From NCBI GenBank assembly GCA_040003255.1, contig JBDUCV010000030.1, positions 1 to 27,209 of the forward strand: DNA of 27,209 bases, given 5' to 3'. Below, piece after piece: positions 14,385-21,385 of the stretch; the stretch's first letter is position 1, and the number at the start of each line of letters is the position of its first letter. Source of the stretch: JBDUCV01 sp040003255 (GTDB lineage: Bacteria; Actinomycetota; Actinomycetes; Mycobacteriales; Jatrophihabitantaceae). A program made the translations under genes and the position numbers. The notes below the pieces were generated by a model. It was not told where the DNA came from. It saw only the letters and a list, made by a program, of their open reading frames with translations, and ran no database searches.

Positions 14385-15752
14385 TCAGCCGCGGATGATA
14401 CTGAGGGCGACATCTCGCACGCGACGCATCGTGGGCTCGTCGGGCGCCTCGACGTTGAGCCGCAGCAGCGGTTCGGTGTTCGAGGCACGCAGGTTGAACC
14501 AGCTGCCGTCGGCGAGGTCGACAGTCAGCCCGTCCAGCCCGTCCGTCGCTATCGTTCGGTCGGCGAATGCGGCGCGGACGGCGCGGACCCGCCCCGCCTG
14601 GTCGTGCACGGTCGAATTGATCTCGCCGGACGCCGAATAGCGCGAGTAGGAGGAGGTCAGCTCCGACAGCGGCGTCGGCTGCTCGCCGAGCGCCGCCAGG
14701 ACGTGCATCGCGGCGAGCATGCCGGTATCGGCGCGCCAGAAGTCGCGAAAGTAGTAATGCGCGGAGTGCTCGCCACCGAACACCGCGCCGGTGCGAGCCA
14801 TCTCGGCCTTGATGAACGAGTGGCCGACTCGGGTGCGTTCGGGCACCCCGCCGTGCTCACGGACGATTTCGGGTACCGCCCGCGAGGTGATCAGGTTGTG
14901 CAAGATCGTGGCACCCGGGTGCTTGGCCAGCTCGCGCACCGCGACGAGCGCCGTGATGGCGCTGGGCGACACCGCGGCGCCGGACTCGTCGACAACGAAG
15001 CACCGATCCGCGTCACCGTCGAATGCCAAGCCGATATCTGCGCCGGCATCAACCACCTTCTTCTGCAGGTCGACGAGATTGGCGGGGTCGAGCGGATTGG
15101 CCTCGTGGTTGGGGAACGTGCCGTCCAGTTCGAAATACAGCGGCACGATCGTCAGCGGCAATGCGTCGAGCAGCGTGTCGCCGAGTACGGCTGGCACGGT
15201 GTGGCCGGCCATCCCGTTGCCGGCGTCGACAACGATGGTCAGGTGCCGGATTCCGGACAGCACAACCAGACCCCGTAGGTAGCGGGCGTACTCGCCGAGC
15301 AGATCGCGCCGTACGACGTCGGCGGTCAGCCGAGGCACCTCGCCGGAGTCCAGATGGGCTTGCGCACGGGCGCGGATCTCGGTCAGCCCCGAGTCCTGGC
15401 CGACTGGCACTGCGCCGGCCCGGCACAGCTTGATGCCGTTGTAACGGGCCGGGTTGTGGCTGGCGGTGAACATCGCGCCGGGCAGTTCAAGGTGGCCGGC
15501 GGCGAAGTAAAGCATGTCGGTTGACGCAAGCCCGATGTCGATGATTTGCGCGCCCTGGGCGGACGCGCCCTCGGCGAACGCGGCCGCCAGCGCAGGTCCG
15601 GACTCGCGCATGTCATGGGCAATGATCAGCCGGCTGGCCCCGACGACCTCGGCGAAGGCAGCTCCCAAAGCACGGGCGACGTCATCGTTTAGCTCCTCGG
15701 GAACCGTTCCCCGGACGTCGTAGGCCTTGACGATATTCGCGAGGTCTGGCAC
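14385..15752 (-). CDS. manB: Phosphomannomutase/phosphoglucomutase
   Basis: A 455-residue alpha-D-phosphohexomutase. The catalytic phosphoserine is Ser98 in FTASHNPARYNGIKL. The metal-binding loop is D245-G-D-A-D249-R in AFDGDADRC. The sugar-binding loop GGEHSAHYYFRDF is typical of the PMM/PGM subgroup, and the phosphate-binding RASNTEPLLRLNVEA is near the end. It converts mannose-6-phosphate to mannose-1-phosphate for GDP-mannose. The GTG start at 15752 gives the standard MPDLANIVKAYDVRG N-terminus, and TAGGCT seven bases upstream suggests a leaderless transcript. It follows DUF3499, as in mycobacteria. Confidence 0.95.
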   Translation of the reverse strand: MPDLANIVKAYDVRGTVPEELNDDVARALGAAFAEVVGASRLIIAHDMRESGPALAAAFAEGASAQGAQIIDIGLASTDMLYFAAGHLELPGAMFTASHNPARYNGIKLCRAGAVPVGQDSGLTEIRARAQAHLDSGEVPRLTADVVRRDLLGEYARYLRGLVVLSGIRHLTIVVDAGNGMAGHTVPAVLGDTLLDALPLTIVPLYFELDGTFPNHEANPLDPANLVDLQKKVVDAGADIGLAFDGDADRCFVVDESGAAVSPSAITALVAVRELAKHPGATILHNLITSRAVPEIVREHGGVPERTRVGHSFIKAEMARTGAVFGGEHSAHYYFRDFWRADTGMLAAMHVLAALGEQPTPLSELTSSYSRYSASGEINSTVHDQAGRVRAVRAAFADRTIATDGLDGLTVDLADGSWFNLRASNTEPLLRLNVEAPDEPTMRRVRDVALSIIRG

Positions 15753-15759
15753 ACCGGCG

Positions 15760-15765
15760 AGCCTA
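15760..15765 (-). promoter_or_regulatory. Predicted -10 element of manB (leaderless)
   Basis: TAGGCT on the minus strand, seven bases before the manB GTG, would place the transcription start on the initiation codon. It lies in the 35-bp gap after DUF3499. Confidence 0.45.
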
Positions 15766-15787
15766 CCGGCGGCCGGTGGCGCCGAAG

Positions 15788-16180
15788 TTAGCTCGGTGGC
15801 CGCACCACGCGCAGATGGCCCCGTCGGCCCCCGGCCGACGATGCGGCGCCGAGCGATGAGCCGTGCGCATCGACGGCCACCCCGCTGCGCTGGTGTCCTG
15901 GGCCGTCACCCCAAGCGGCTTCGCGTACCGCGTCGGCCAGCGCCTCGAGGTCGTCAGTGTGCGGGATCGGGGACGGGAACTCACCGGCATGACGCAATAC
16001 CTCCCACCCGCGCGGAACAGTGAGGCCGACCGCGTGGTCCTCGCACAAGTCGTAGGAGTGCGGCTCGGCGAAGCTGGCGAGCGGACCAACGACCGCGGTG
16101 GAGTCGGAATAGACGTAGGTCAGCGTGGCCACCGCCGCCCGGCCGCAGGCGGTTCGGGTACAGCTGCGCACATGCCTCAC
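15788..16180 (-). CDS. DUF3499 family protein
   Basis: A 130-residue protein of unknown function, conserved next to manB across actinobacteria (Rv3258c in M. tuberculosis). Family landmarks are CTRTACGRAAVATLTYVYSDSTAVVGPLA (read in two parts) and SYDLCEDHAVGLTVPRGWEVLRH. The cysteine pair near the N-terminus (C-x5-C in SCTRTACG) and the later Cys/His in LCEDH suggest a small zinc-binding fold. The C-terminal third is Gly/Ala/Arg-rich and looks disordered. I chose the GTG at 16180 because homologues start just before this motif; the frame is open 11 codons further. TATCGT lies eight bases before this GTG. It diverges from the metallopeptidase-like gene across 97 bp. Confidence 0.83.
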   Translation of the reverse strand: MRHVRSCTRTACGRAAVATLTYVYSDSTAVVGPLASFAEPHSYDLCEDHAVGLTVPRGWEVLRHAGEFPSPIPHTDDLEALADAVREAAWGDGPGHQRSGVAVDAHGSSLGAASSAGGRRGHLRVVRPPS

Positions 16181-16188
16181 AGCGCGCG

Positions 16189-16194
16189 ACGATA
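16189..16194 (-). promoter_or_regulatory. Predicted -10 element of the DUF3499 gene
   Basis: TATCGT on the minus strand, eight bases before the GTG at 16180, would give a leaderless or nearly leaderless message. Confidence 0.35.
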
Positions 16195-16265
16195 GTCCTC
16201 GCAGCGCCCTCAACGGCCGATGCGGACGCCGTGTCGTGGCCGTGTCCCGCGGGCCGGCGCCTGCG

Positions 16266-16271
16266 TAGGCT
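16266..16271 (+). promoter_or_regulatory. Predicted -10 element of the metallopeptidase-like gene (leaderless)
   Basis: TAGGCT followed by six bases and the GTG at 16278. There is no convincing -35 box in the divergent 97-bp region. Confidence 0.4.
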
Positions 16272-16277
16272 TCAGCC

Positions 16278-16763
16278 GTGTCGCCGCCGGACGGTTCGAT
16301 GTCGCAGCCAGCAGCGTCGCGACGGCGTTCCCGCCGCGACCGGCACGGCCGCGGGTTGCGCTCCGCGCTCGCCCCGTCGGACGTCCCGCTGACCCGGACC
16401 CGCGCCGAAGCTTTCGAGGACCTCGTGCTCGACGCGGTCGAGGACCTCGAGCAGCATTGGACCGGCGAGTGGGCCGATGTGGACTTCGCCGTCGACGACG
16501 TCCCAGTGCCAGCGGCCGCCGAAGCCGAACAGCAGATCGGCGAGGAGTCCGACCTGGTCGACGATCGGGGGGTCGCACTCGGCCAGCTTTTCCGCTCGGG
16601 CCTGGGTGCGGGCAGGTCGCCCGTGATCGTGGTGTATCGACGTCCGATCGAGGCACGCGCCCAAGATCGCGAGGAGTGCGGCGACTTGGTGTTCGCTGTC
16701 GTGGCCGAACTGCTCGCCAGTTACCTGGGCAAGGACATCGACGAGATCGGCGGCCGTGACTGA
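16278..16763 (+). CDS. Metallopeptidase-family (zincin-like) protein with a degenerate zinc motif
   Basis: A 161-residue homologue of the actinobacterial Rv3259 type in the metallopeptidase-like family. A basic, probably disordered N-terminus (about 1-35) precedes the domain starting RAEAFEDLVLDAVEDL. It continues VYRRPIEARAQDREECGDLVFAVVAELLASYLG. In catalytic relatives this last helix carries an HExxH zinc motif; here no HExxH is present, so peptidase activity is doubtful. The GTG at 16278 is supported only by the -10-like box before it; an ATG at 16299 is an alternative. It diverges from DUF3499 and converges with whiB, with a 30-bp gap that contains part of a 16-bp direct repeat. Confidence 0.78.
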   Translation: MSPPDGSMSQPAASRRRSRRDRHGRGLRSALAPSDVPLTRTRAEAFEDLVLDAVEDLEQHWTGEWADVDFAVDDVPVPAAAEAEQQIGEESDLVDDRGVALGQLFRSGLGAGRSPVIVVYRRPIEARAQDREECGDLVFAVVAELLASYLGKDIDEIGGRD

Positions 16764-16802
16764 TCAGACCGCGAGATCGACCCGGCTGACTGATCAGACC
16801 GC
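16757..16802. repeat. Direct repeat at the convergent metallopeptidase/whiB junction
   Basis: TGACTGATCAGACCGC occurs at 16757-16772 and again at 16787-16802, a period of 30 bp. Each copy contains the palindrome CTGATCAG. The first copy includes the TGA stop of the metallopeptidase-like gene. The second includes, on the other strand, the TGA stop of whiB. Each copy also repeats the last two whiB codons plus stop in reverse. It looks like a small local duplication. Confidence 0.85.
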
Positions 16803-17147
16803 ACGGTGCTTGAGCCGGCGGCGTTCGCGCTCGGACAGCCCACCCCAGATACCGAAGCGCTCGTCGTGCTCTAGCGCATACTCCAGGCACTCTCCGCGCA
16901 CTTCGCAGCCCGTGCAGATTCGCTTCGCTTCTCGGGTCGAGCCGCCCTTCTCTGGGAAGAACGCCTCTGGATCGGTCTGCGAGCACAGCGCGCGCTCCTG
17001 CCAGCTCTGCTCTTCAGGCAGCCCGAAGATGGTGCTCAGCTCGGCACTGTTCGTCTGGGTGAGATCGGTCTGTCGGTCGATCACTGCCCCTCCTCCGGCC
17101 TTCGCTGCGTGCTTGCTCGCCAGCGGCGTTGCTGCAACGAGTGACAC
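16794..17147 (-). CDS. whiB2: WhiB family Fe-S regulator (WhiB2/WhmD type)
   Basis: A 117-residue WhiB protein. The four cluster cysteines are spaced C-x22-C-x2-C-x5-C (in ALCSQTDPEAFF, RICTGC and GECLEYAL), followed by the turn FGIWGGLSERE and a basic RRRLKHR tail for DNA contact. The sequence around WQERALC..TDPEAFFPEKGGSTREAKRIC is that of WhiB2/WhmD (WhiB in Streptomyces), which works with sigma-A and WhiA in division and septation. The assignment is backed by its place beside DUF3499/metallopeptidase and fbiA. The GTG at 17147 is chosen because a consensus promoter ends seven bases before it; a GTG 21 codons inside the frame is an alternative. Confidence 0.92.
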   Translation of the reverse strand: MSLVAATPLASKHAAKAGGGAVIDRQTDLTQTNSAELSTIFGLPEEQSWQERALCSQTDPEAFFPEKGGSTREAKRICTGCEVRGECLEYALEHDERFGIWGGLSERERRRLKHRAV

Positions 17148-17154
17148 GAGGAGA

Positions 17155-17184
17155 ATTACACTCGTGTCGTTACCAGTTCGTCAA
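17155..17184 (-). promoter_or_regulatory. Consensus-like sigma-70 promoter of whiB
   Basis: On the minus strand TTGACG (17179-17184) is separated by 18 bases from TGTAAT (17155-17160). Seven bases then lead to the GTG at 17147. It is the best-formed promoter in the window and predicts a leaderless whiB transcript. Confidence 0.65.
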
Positions 17185-17244
17185 GCGGAAATCTGATAAA
17201 GACCTCGAATTCCGTGTGCGGTTCGGCGGTAGCGTCGAGACGCC

Positions 17245-17526
17245 ATGGCCTGCTATGTCGACGCGGTTCGGTCCTACCCCGGAGCCGGGTGGCGATTCGC
17301 CGAGTTCTGCCATCTGCTGGCCGATTCGCCCGACGAACTGCACGCCATGGCCGAGCGCATCGGCGTCCCGCGCCGGTTCTTCCAGGATCACCCGTGGCGG
17401 TGGCACTACGACTTGCCCGAGCACATTCGCGTCGAGGCGATTTCGCACGGCGCGCTCGAGGTGAGCATGCATGAGGTCGGGGCGCTGCTGCGCCGGCGCC
17501 GCGTCGATCAGCGCGCAGCGGGATAG
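17245..17526 (+). CDS. DUF4031 domain protein
   Basis: A 93-residue protein of the DUF4031 family. The N-terminal YVDAVRSYP, the middle CHLLADSPDELHAMAERIGVPRRFFQDHPWRWHYDL (read in parts) and the final ISHGALEVS are the recurrent family pattern. The function is unknown; the family is short, cytosolic and often encoded alone. The ATG at 17245 fits the family start. TAGCGT nine bases upstream may be the -10 box, giving a leader of only a few bases. It is divergent from whiB over a 97-bp shared promoter region and is followed by a GPP34-like gene 70 bp downstream. Confidence 0.8.
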   Translation: MACYVDAVRSYPGAGWRFAEFCHLLADSPDELHAMAERIGVPRRFFQDHPWRWHYDLPEHIRVEAISHGALEVSMHEVGALLRRRRVDQRAAG

Positions 17527-17543
17527 CAGTCACGCCGGTCGAT

Positions 17544-17565
17544 CGTTGCGAAGCTGATAGCAACG
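17544..17565. repeat. Inverted repeat between the DUF4031 and GPP34 genes
   Basis: CGTTGC and GCAACG are separated by 10 bases, 18 bases after the DUF4031 stop and about 30 bases before the GPP34 start. It could be a weak terminator or an operator. The stem is short and AT/GC mixed. Confidence 0.35.
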
Positions 17566-17596
17566 TCGGTGATCGAGCCGGGCAGAATCGAGCATC

Positions 17597-18226
17597 GTGC
17601 CCGATCGGACCGCCACCACGCTGCTGCGGCTGGCCCGTGACCCCCGCAGCGGCCAGCTGCGTCGCGGATCCGCGCTGGACGTCGGCCTGCGCGCCGCGCT
17701 GTTCACCGATCTGGTCTTCGCCGGGCATGTCATCAGCGCGTCACGTGCCCCGTCGGCGGTTACTGACCACGGAACCGGAGACCGGTTTCTCGACATCTTG
17801 CGCGATGCCGTCGCCCGCAGGCCTGCGGTGTCTTGGCCGCGATGGTTTCGCCACGTGCGCAGCGACCGATCGGCGCTCATCGACGAACTGGTGGAACAGC
17901 GCCGCTGGCAGCAGCAATCCGCGGGCTTGCGGCCGTCCTTTCGCGACGGAGAGCCCGAGGGCATCCTCGAACTTGGCCGGCATCTGCGCGCCGTCGCTGC
18001 GCACCACGCCGACCCGGTCGATGCCCGCGATGCGGCGCTCGCCGCGCTCTGCAAGATCTGCGGTGCGCTCGACCGGCCAGAACCCAGGGCGATTCGCAAG
18101 GACCTCCAGCCGCTGCTCGCGACGATCGGCGATCCGGACGACCCGGTTCGCGGGGCCATCCACGCGGCGCTCGGTGGCGCGTCTGTCACGATCAGGCGCT
18201 CGCGGTGGGGCAAGGGCATCGGCTGA
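17597..18226 (+). CDS. GPP34 (GOLPH3/VPS74-like) family protein
   Basis: A 209-residue protein resembling bacterial GPP34 proteins. It opens with LLRLARDPRSGQLRRGSALDVGLRAALFTDLVFAGHV, matching the family pattern LLLLxxDxxTGxL...xLxxGLAGAxLxEL (read in parts). The rest is helical and charged, without membrane segments. GOLPH3 in eukaryotes binds PI4P and sorts glycosyltransferases. In actinomycetes the family is abundant but without assigned function. The GTG at 17597 is preceded at eight bases by CAGAAT, a poor -10 match. It lies upstream of fbiA in the same direction, separated by 33 bp that carry the fbiA promoter signature. Confidence 0.72.
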   Translation: MPDRTATTLLRLARDPRSGQLRRGSALDVGLRAALFTDLVFAGHVISASRAPSAVTDHGTGDRFLDILRDAVARRPAVSWPRWFRHVRSDRSALIDELVEQRRWQQQSAGLRPSFRDGEPEGILELGRHLRAVAAHHADPVDARDAALAALCKICGALDRPEPRAIRKDLQPLLATIGDPDDPVRGAIHAALGGASVTIRRSRWGKGIG

Positions 18227-18246
18227 TACCCGCCGAAGCCGTCGCG

Positions 18247-18252
18247 TAGTTT
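18247..18252 (+). promoter_or_regulatory. Predicted -10 element of fbiA (leaderless)
   Basis: TAGTTT followed by TCTCCTC and the GTG at 18260. The 11 bases TTCTCCTCGTG, up to and including the start codon, are identical to those at the whiB start on the other strand. Confidence 0.5.
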
Positions 18253-18259
18253 TCTCCTC

Positions 18260-19213
18260 GTGCGTATCACCGTCCTGGCTGGGGGCATCGGCGGCGCCCG
18301 GTTCCTTCGCGGCGTCCGCGCGGCTTACCCTGCGGCGGACGTCACGGCGGTGATCAACACCGGCGACGACTTGACGCTGCACGGGCTGCGGATCTGCCCG
18401 GACCTGGACAGCGTTATGTACACCCTGGGGGACGGCATCGACCGCGATCGCGGGTGGGGCCGGGCGGACGAGACCTGGCGCATCAAGCAGGAGCTCGCAA
18501 GTTACGGCTCGGAGCCGGGCTGGTTCGGGCTGGGGGACCTGGACATCGCTACCCACCTGGTCCGCACCCGGATGCTCGACGCCGGTTACCCGCTTTCGGA
18601 CGTCGCCGCCGCGTTGTGCGTGCGCTGGCGGCCCGGGGTGCGACTGCTGCCGATGAGCGACGAGCGGTGTGAGACGCATGTCGTGGTCGACGACCCCGAC
18701 GACGGAGGCACCCGCAAGGCGATCCACTTCCAGGAATGGTGGATCAAGCACCGGGCCGCGCTGCCGGCCCACGCATTCGTGCAGGTCGGCTTGGACGCGG
18801 CCAAGCCAGCGCCGGGCGTCGTCGAAGCGATCCACGACGCGGACGTCGTGCTGATCGCGCCGAGCAATCCGGTAGTGAGCATCGCCACGATCGTCGCGGT
18901 GGCCGGCATCCGGGACGCGATCACCTCGACCCCAGCGCCCGTCGTCGGGCTGTCCCCAATCGTGGGCAGCGCACCCGTGCGCGGGATGGCCGACGCCTGC
19001 CTTGCGGCGATCGGGGTCGAGGTCAGTGCCGAGGGGGTCGGCCGGCACTACGGCGCTCGGTCAGCCGGCGGCCTGCTCGATGGCTGGCTGATCCACGAGA
19101 GCGACCACGCCGAGGTCCCGGGTGTCCGGATCCGCGCCGTGCCGCTGCTGATGAGCGACGACGCTGCGTCTGCGGCGATGGCCCGCGCGGCGGTGGAGCT
19201 CGCCGGTGCCTGA
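18260..19213 (+). CDS. fbiA: 2-phospho-L-lactate / phosphoenolpyruvyl transferase of F420 synthesis (CofD/FbiA)
   Basis: A 317-residue CofD-family enzyme. It transfers the phosphoenolpyruvyl or phospholactyl group from the GDP-linked donor to the deazaflavin FO, giving (dehydro-)F420-0. The N-terminus VLAGGIGGARFLRG is the nucleotide-binding loop. VINTGDDLTLHGLRICPDLD and MYTLGDGIDRDRGWG carry the metal/FO site, and SNPVVSIATIV and SPIVGSAPVRGMAD are family landmarks. The GTG at 18260 lies seven bases after a -10-like TAGTTT. Its stop overlaps the fbiB start by eight bases, so the two are coupled. Location downstream of whiB matches Rv3261. Confidence 0.95.
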   Translation: MRITVLAGGIGGARFLRGVRAAYPAADVTAVINTGDDLTLHGLRICPDLDSVMYTLGDGIDRDRGWGRADETWRIKQELASYGSEPGWFGLGDLDIATHLVRTRMLDAGYPLSDVAAALCVRWRPGVRLLPMSDERCETHVVVDDPDDGGTRKAIHFQEWWIKHRAALPAHAFVQVGLDAAKPAPGVVEAIHDADVVLIAPSNPVVSIATIVAVAGIRDAITSTPAPVVGLSPIVGSAPVRGMADACLAAIGVEVSAEGVGRHYGARSAGGLLDGWLIHESDHAEVPGVRIRAVPLLMSDDAASAAMARAAVELAGA

Positions 19214-20540
19214 CCCGGTCGCGCTCGAGGTTCTGCCAGTGCTGGGCATGCCCGAGCTTCGACCCGGCGACGACCTTTGCGCCGCCATCGCTGCGCATGC
19301 GCCGCCGCTGCGCGACGGCGACGTGCTGGTGGTCACCTCCAAGGTGGTGTCGAAGGTCGAGGGACGGCTCGTCGCCCTGCCGTCCACCGATCCGGGTGCC
19401 CGCGATCAGGCGCGCGAAGACGCGATCACCGCTGAGGCAATCCGAACGGTCGCCCAGCGCGGGCCGTTGCGGATAGTGCAGACCAGGCAGGGGCTCGTCC
19501 TCGCCGCCGCCGGAGTGGACGAGTCGAACGTCGCCAAGAACGAGCTGGCCCTGCTGCCACTTGATCCGGACCGGTCGGCCAGGGCGCTCCGCGACGCGCT
19601 GCGCGAACGCCTCGGCGTGCACGTCGCGGTGGTCGTCAGCGACTCGATGGGCCGGCCGTGGCGGGCCGGGATCACTGATCATGCAATCGGCGTCGCAGGC
19701 CTGACCGCCGTACTCGACGTCCGCGGGCGAGTTGACTCACACGGCAACACCCTGCTCAGCACGCAGATTGCCGTCGCCGACGAGGTCGCGGCCGCCGCCG
19801 ACCTGGTCAAGGGCAAGCTCGGCGGGGTGCCGGTCGCGATCGTCCGCGGGCTCGCCGTAGATGGCAAGCTCGCCGACGATGGGCTGGGCGCCACCACCCT
19901 GATCCGCAGCGCCGACGACGACATGTTCCGGCTGGGCACCGCGGAGGCAATTGCGCTCGGCCGCGCCGACGCTCTGGGCTCCATCACCGAACCGGGCCCG
20001 CTGCATGCCGATGCCGTGGCGACGATCACCGCGTATCAGGCGTCGGCCCCACCGGACCCCTCGGTGGGCGAAGCATTCCTCGGCTTCCTCACCGCCCGTC
20101 CCGACGCCATGTGGCGCAGCTGCGTGCCCGGACACCTGACCGCGAGCGCGCTGGTGCTCGACCCGTCGCGCCAAGCGGTCTTGCTCACCCTGCATCCGCG
20201 CGCGGGCCTCTGGGTACAGGTGGGTGGTCACTGCGAGCGCGACGACGCGAGCCTGCTCGATGCGGCGCGGCGCGAGGCTCGCGAGGAGAGCGGGCTGGCG
20301 GCGCTGCGGTTCGATCCACGTCTGCTCAGCCTGGACGTGCACCCCATCACCTGTTCCCTCGGCGTGGCCACCCGGCACTTCGACGTGCGTTTTGTTGCGA
20401 TCGCCAAACCCGGCGCCGAGCCCGTTCGTAGCGCGGAGTCGCTCGACCTGCGGTGGTTTGGCTGGGACGCGCTGCCGGACGCGGCTGCGCCCGAACTGCC
20501 CGCCCAGCTCCTTCTGGCGCGCGACCGGTTGGCACCGTGA
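19206..20540 (+). CDS. fbiB: F420-0:gamma-glutamyl ligase (CofE) fused to a C-terminal Nudix-like domain
   Basis: A 444-residue two-domain protein. Residues 1 to about 250 are CofE, which adds L-glutamate residues to F420-0: VLVVTSKVVSKVEGR, VVVSDSMGRPWRAGITDHAIGVAG, GNTLLSTQIAVADEVAAAADLV (in parts) and LGRADALGS. From about 285 the sequence is Nudix-like: FLTARPDAMWRSCVPGHLTASALVLD, then GGHCERDDASLLDAARREAREESGL, where REAREESGL fits the second half of the Nudix box but its first Glu is displaced. In mycobacterial FbiB (about 448 residues) the C-terminal half is instead an FMN-binding nitroreductase-like domain that reduces dehydro-F420-0. That domain is absent here, so another reductase is expected elsewhere. 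It starts GTG overlapping fbiA. Confidence 0.88.
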   Translation: MPDPVALEVLPVLGMPELRPGDDLCAAIAAHAPPLRDGDVLVVTSKVVSKVEGRLVALPSTDPGARDQAREDAITAEAIRTVAQRGPLRIVQTRQGLVLAAAGVDESNVAKNELALLPLDPDRSARALRDALRERLGVHVAVVVSDSMGRPWRAGITDHAIGVAGLTAVLDVRGRVDSHGNTLLSTQIAVADEVAAAADLVKGKLGGVPVAIVRGLAVDGKLADDGLGATTLIRSADDDMFRLGTAEAIALGRADALGSITEPGPLHADAVATITAYQASAPPDPSVGEAFLGFLTARPDAMWRSCVPGHLTASALVLDPSRQAVLLTLHPRAGLWVQVGGHCERDDASLLDAARREAREESGLAALRFDPRLLSLDVHPITCSLGVATRHFDVRFVAIAKPGAEPVRSAESLDLRWFGWDALPDAAAPELPAQLLLARDRLAP

Positions 20541-21367
20541 CGCTGGCCGACGCGCTGGCTGCGGTGGACAGGTGGCCCGCTCGCAGTGCCGCGGCGGTGG
20601 TCGGGCCGTCTGGCGTGCTGGCAGCACGCGGACCGATCGACGAGCCCTTCTACCTCGCGTCGGTGACCAAGCCGCTCACCGCGCTCGCGGCGCTGGTGGC
20701 GGTTGAGGAAGGCGCGCTCGAGCTCGCTGATCCGGCGGCCGACGTCCTCGTGCCGGGTGCAACGGTGCGCCACCTGCTCGCACACGCATCGGGGCTCGCC
20801 CCAGAACGCCGACTGCGCTCATTCCCACCCGGCGTGCGCCGGGTCTACTCCAATGTCGGCATCGAGCTGCTTGCCGACCTGGTCGAGGCGGCGGTCGGCA
20901 TGCCGTTCGGGGACTATCTGCACGAAGCGCTCGTCCGACCGCTCGCCCTCACCGCCACGGTGCTGCGCGGTTCGCCGGCGAGCGAAGGCCACGGGTCGGT
21001 CGCCGACCTAGCCCGCGTCGTCGGCGAGCTGCTTGCCCCATCCGGGCTGCTGCACCCGACCACGCTGGCGGAGGCGACGTCGGTGCAGTACCCGGGTTTA
21101 CGCGGCGTCCTGCCGGGGTTCGGCGGGCAGGATCCCAACGACTGGGGGTTGGGTTTCGAGATCCGCGGACACAAGAAGCCGCACTGGACCGGACCCGGCA
21201 ATTCCCCTGCGACCTACGGCCACTTCGGCCAGAGCGGCACGATGTTCTGGGTCGACCCGGTAGCTGGAATCGGGTTGATCGCGCTGTCGGACGAACCGTT
21301 CGCCAAGTGGGCAGCCGCGGCGTGGCCCGAGCTCTCGGATGCGGTGCTGGCGAACGTGAGCCGCTGA
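20537..21367 (+). CDS. Serine beta-lactamase-like hydrolase (class C / penicillin-binding protein fold)
   Basis: A 276-residue cytosolic-looking protein of the beta-lactamase/DD-peptidase-like superfamily. The nucleophile motif is Ser42-Val-Thr-Lys45 in YLASVTKPLTALAAL, the second motif is YSN in RVYSNVGIELLADL, and a His-x-Gly-type third motif is in GHFGQSGTMFWVD. There is no signal peptide, so a resistance role is unlikely; the family contains many esterases and amidases of unknown substrate. The frame is open 28 codons further upstream. I chose the GTG at 20537 because it overlaps the fbiB stop as GTGA, and the protein then begins at the usual point. It ends six bases before the convergent PiT gene stop. 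Confidence 0.85.
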   Translation: MTLADALAAVDRWPARSAAAVVGPSGVLAARGPIDEPFYLASVTKPLTALAALVAVEEGALELADPAADVLVPGATVRHLLAHASGLAPERRLRSFPPGVRRVYSNVGIELLADLVEAAVGMPFGDYLHEALVRPLALTATVLRGSPASEGHGSVADLARVVGELLAPSGLLHPTTLAEATSVQYPGLRGVLPGFGGQDPNDWGLGFEIRGHKKPHWTGPGNSPATYGHFGQSGTMFWVDPVAGIGLIALSDEPFAKWAAAAWPELSDAVLANVSR

Positions 21368-21385
21368 GGGTCGTTAGCTCAGCGG
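21361..21385. terminator. Bidirectional terminator hairpin containing both convergent stop codons
   Basis: CCGCTGAG and CTCAGCGG are perfect complements around a 9-base loop. The TGA of the beta-lactamase-like gene (21365-21367) is in the left arm and loop-proximal stem. The reverse-strand TAA of the PiT gene (21374-21376) is in the loop. There is no strong T-tract. Confidence 0.55.

Noticed and set aside
17741..19048. Minus-strand frame of 435 codons across the GPP34 and fbiA genes
   Set aside because: It covers two independently supported plus-strand genes and an fbiA promoter and has no domain.
20537..21367. An antibiotic-resistance beta-lactamase
   Set aside because: The SxxK and YSN motifs place it in the superfamily, but there is no signal peptide and it is coupled to F420 genes, so a resistance role is not supported.
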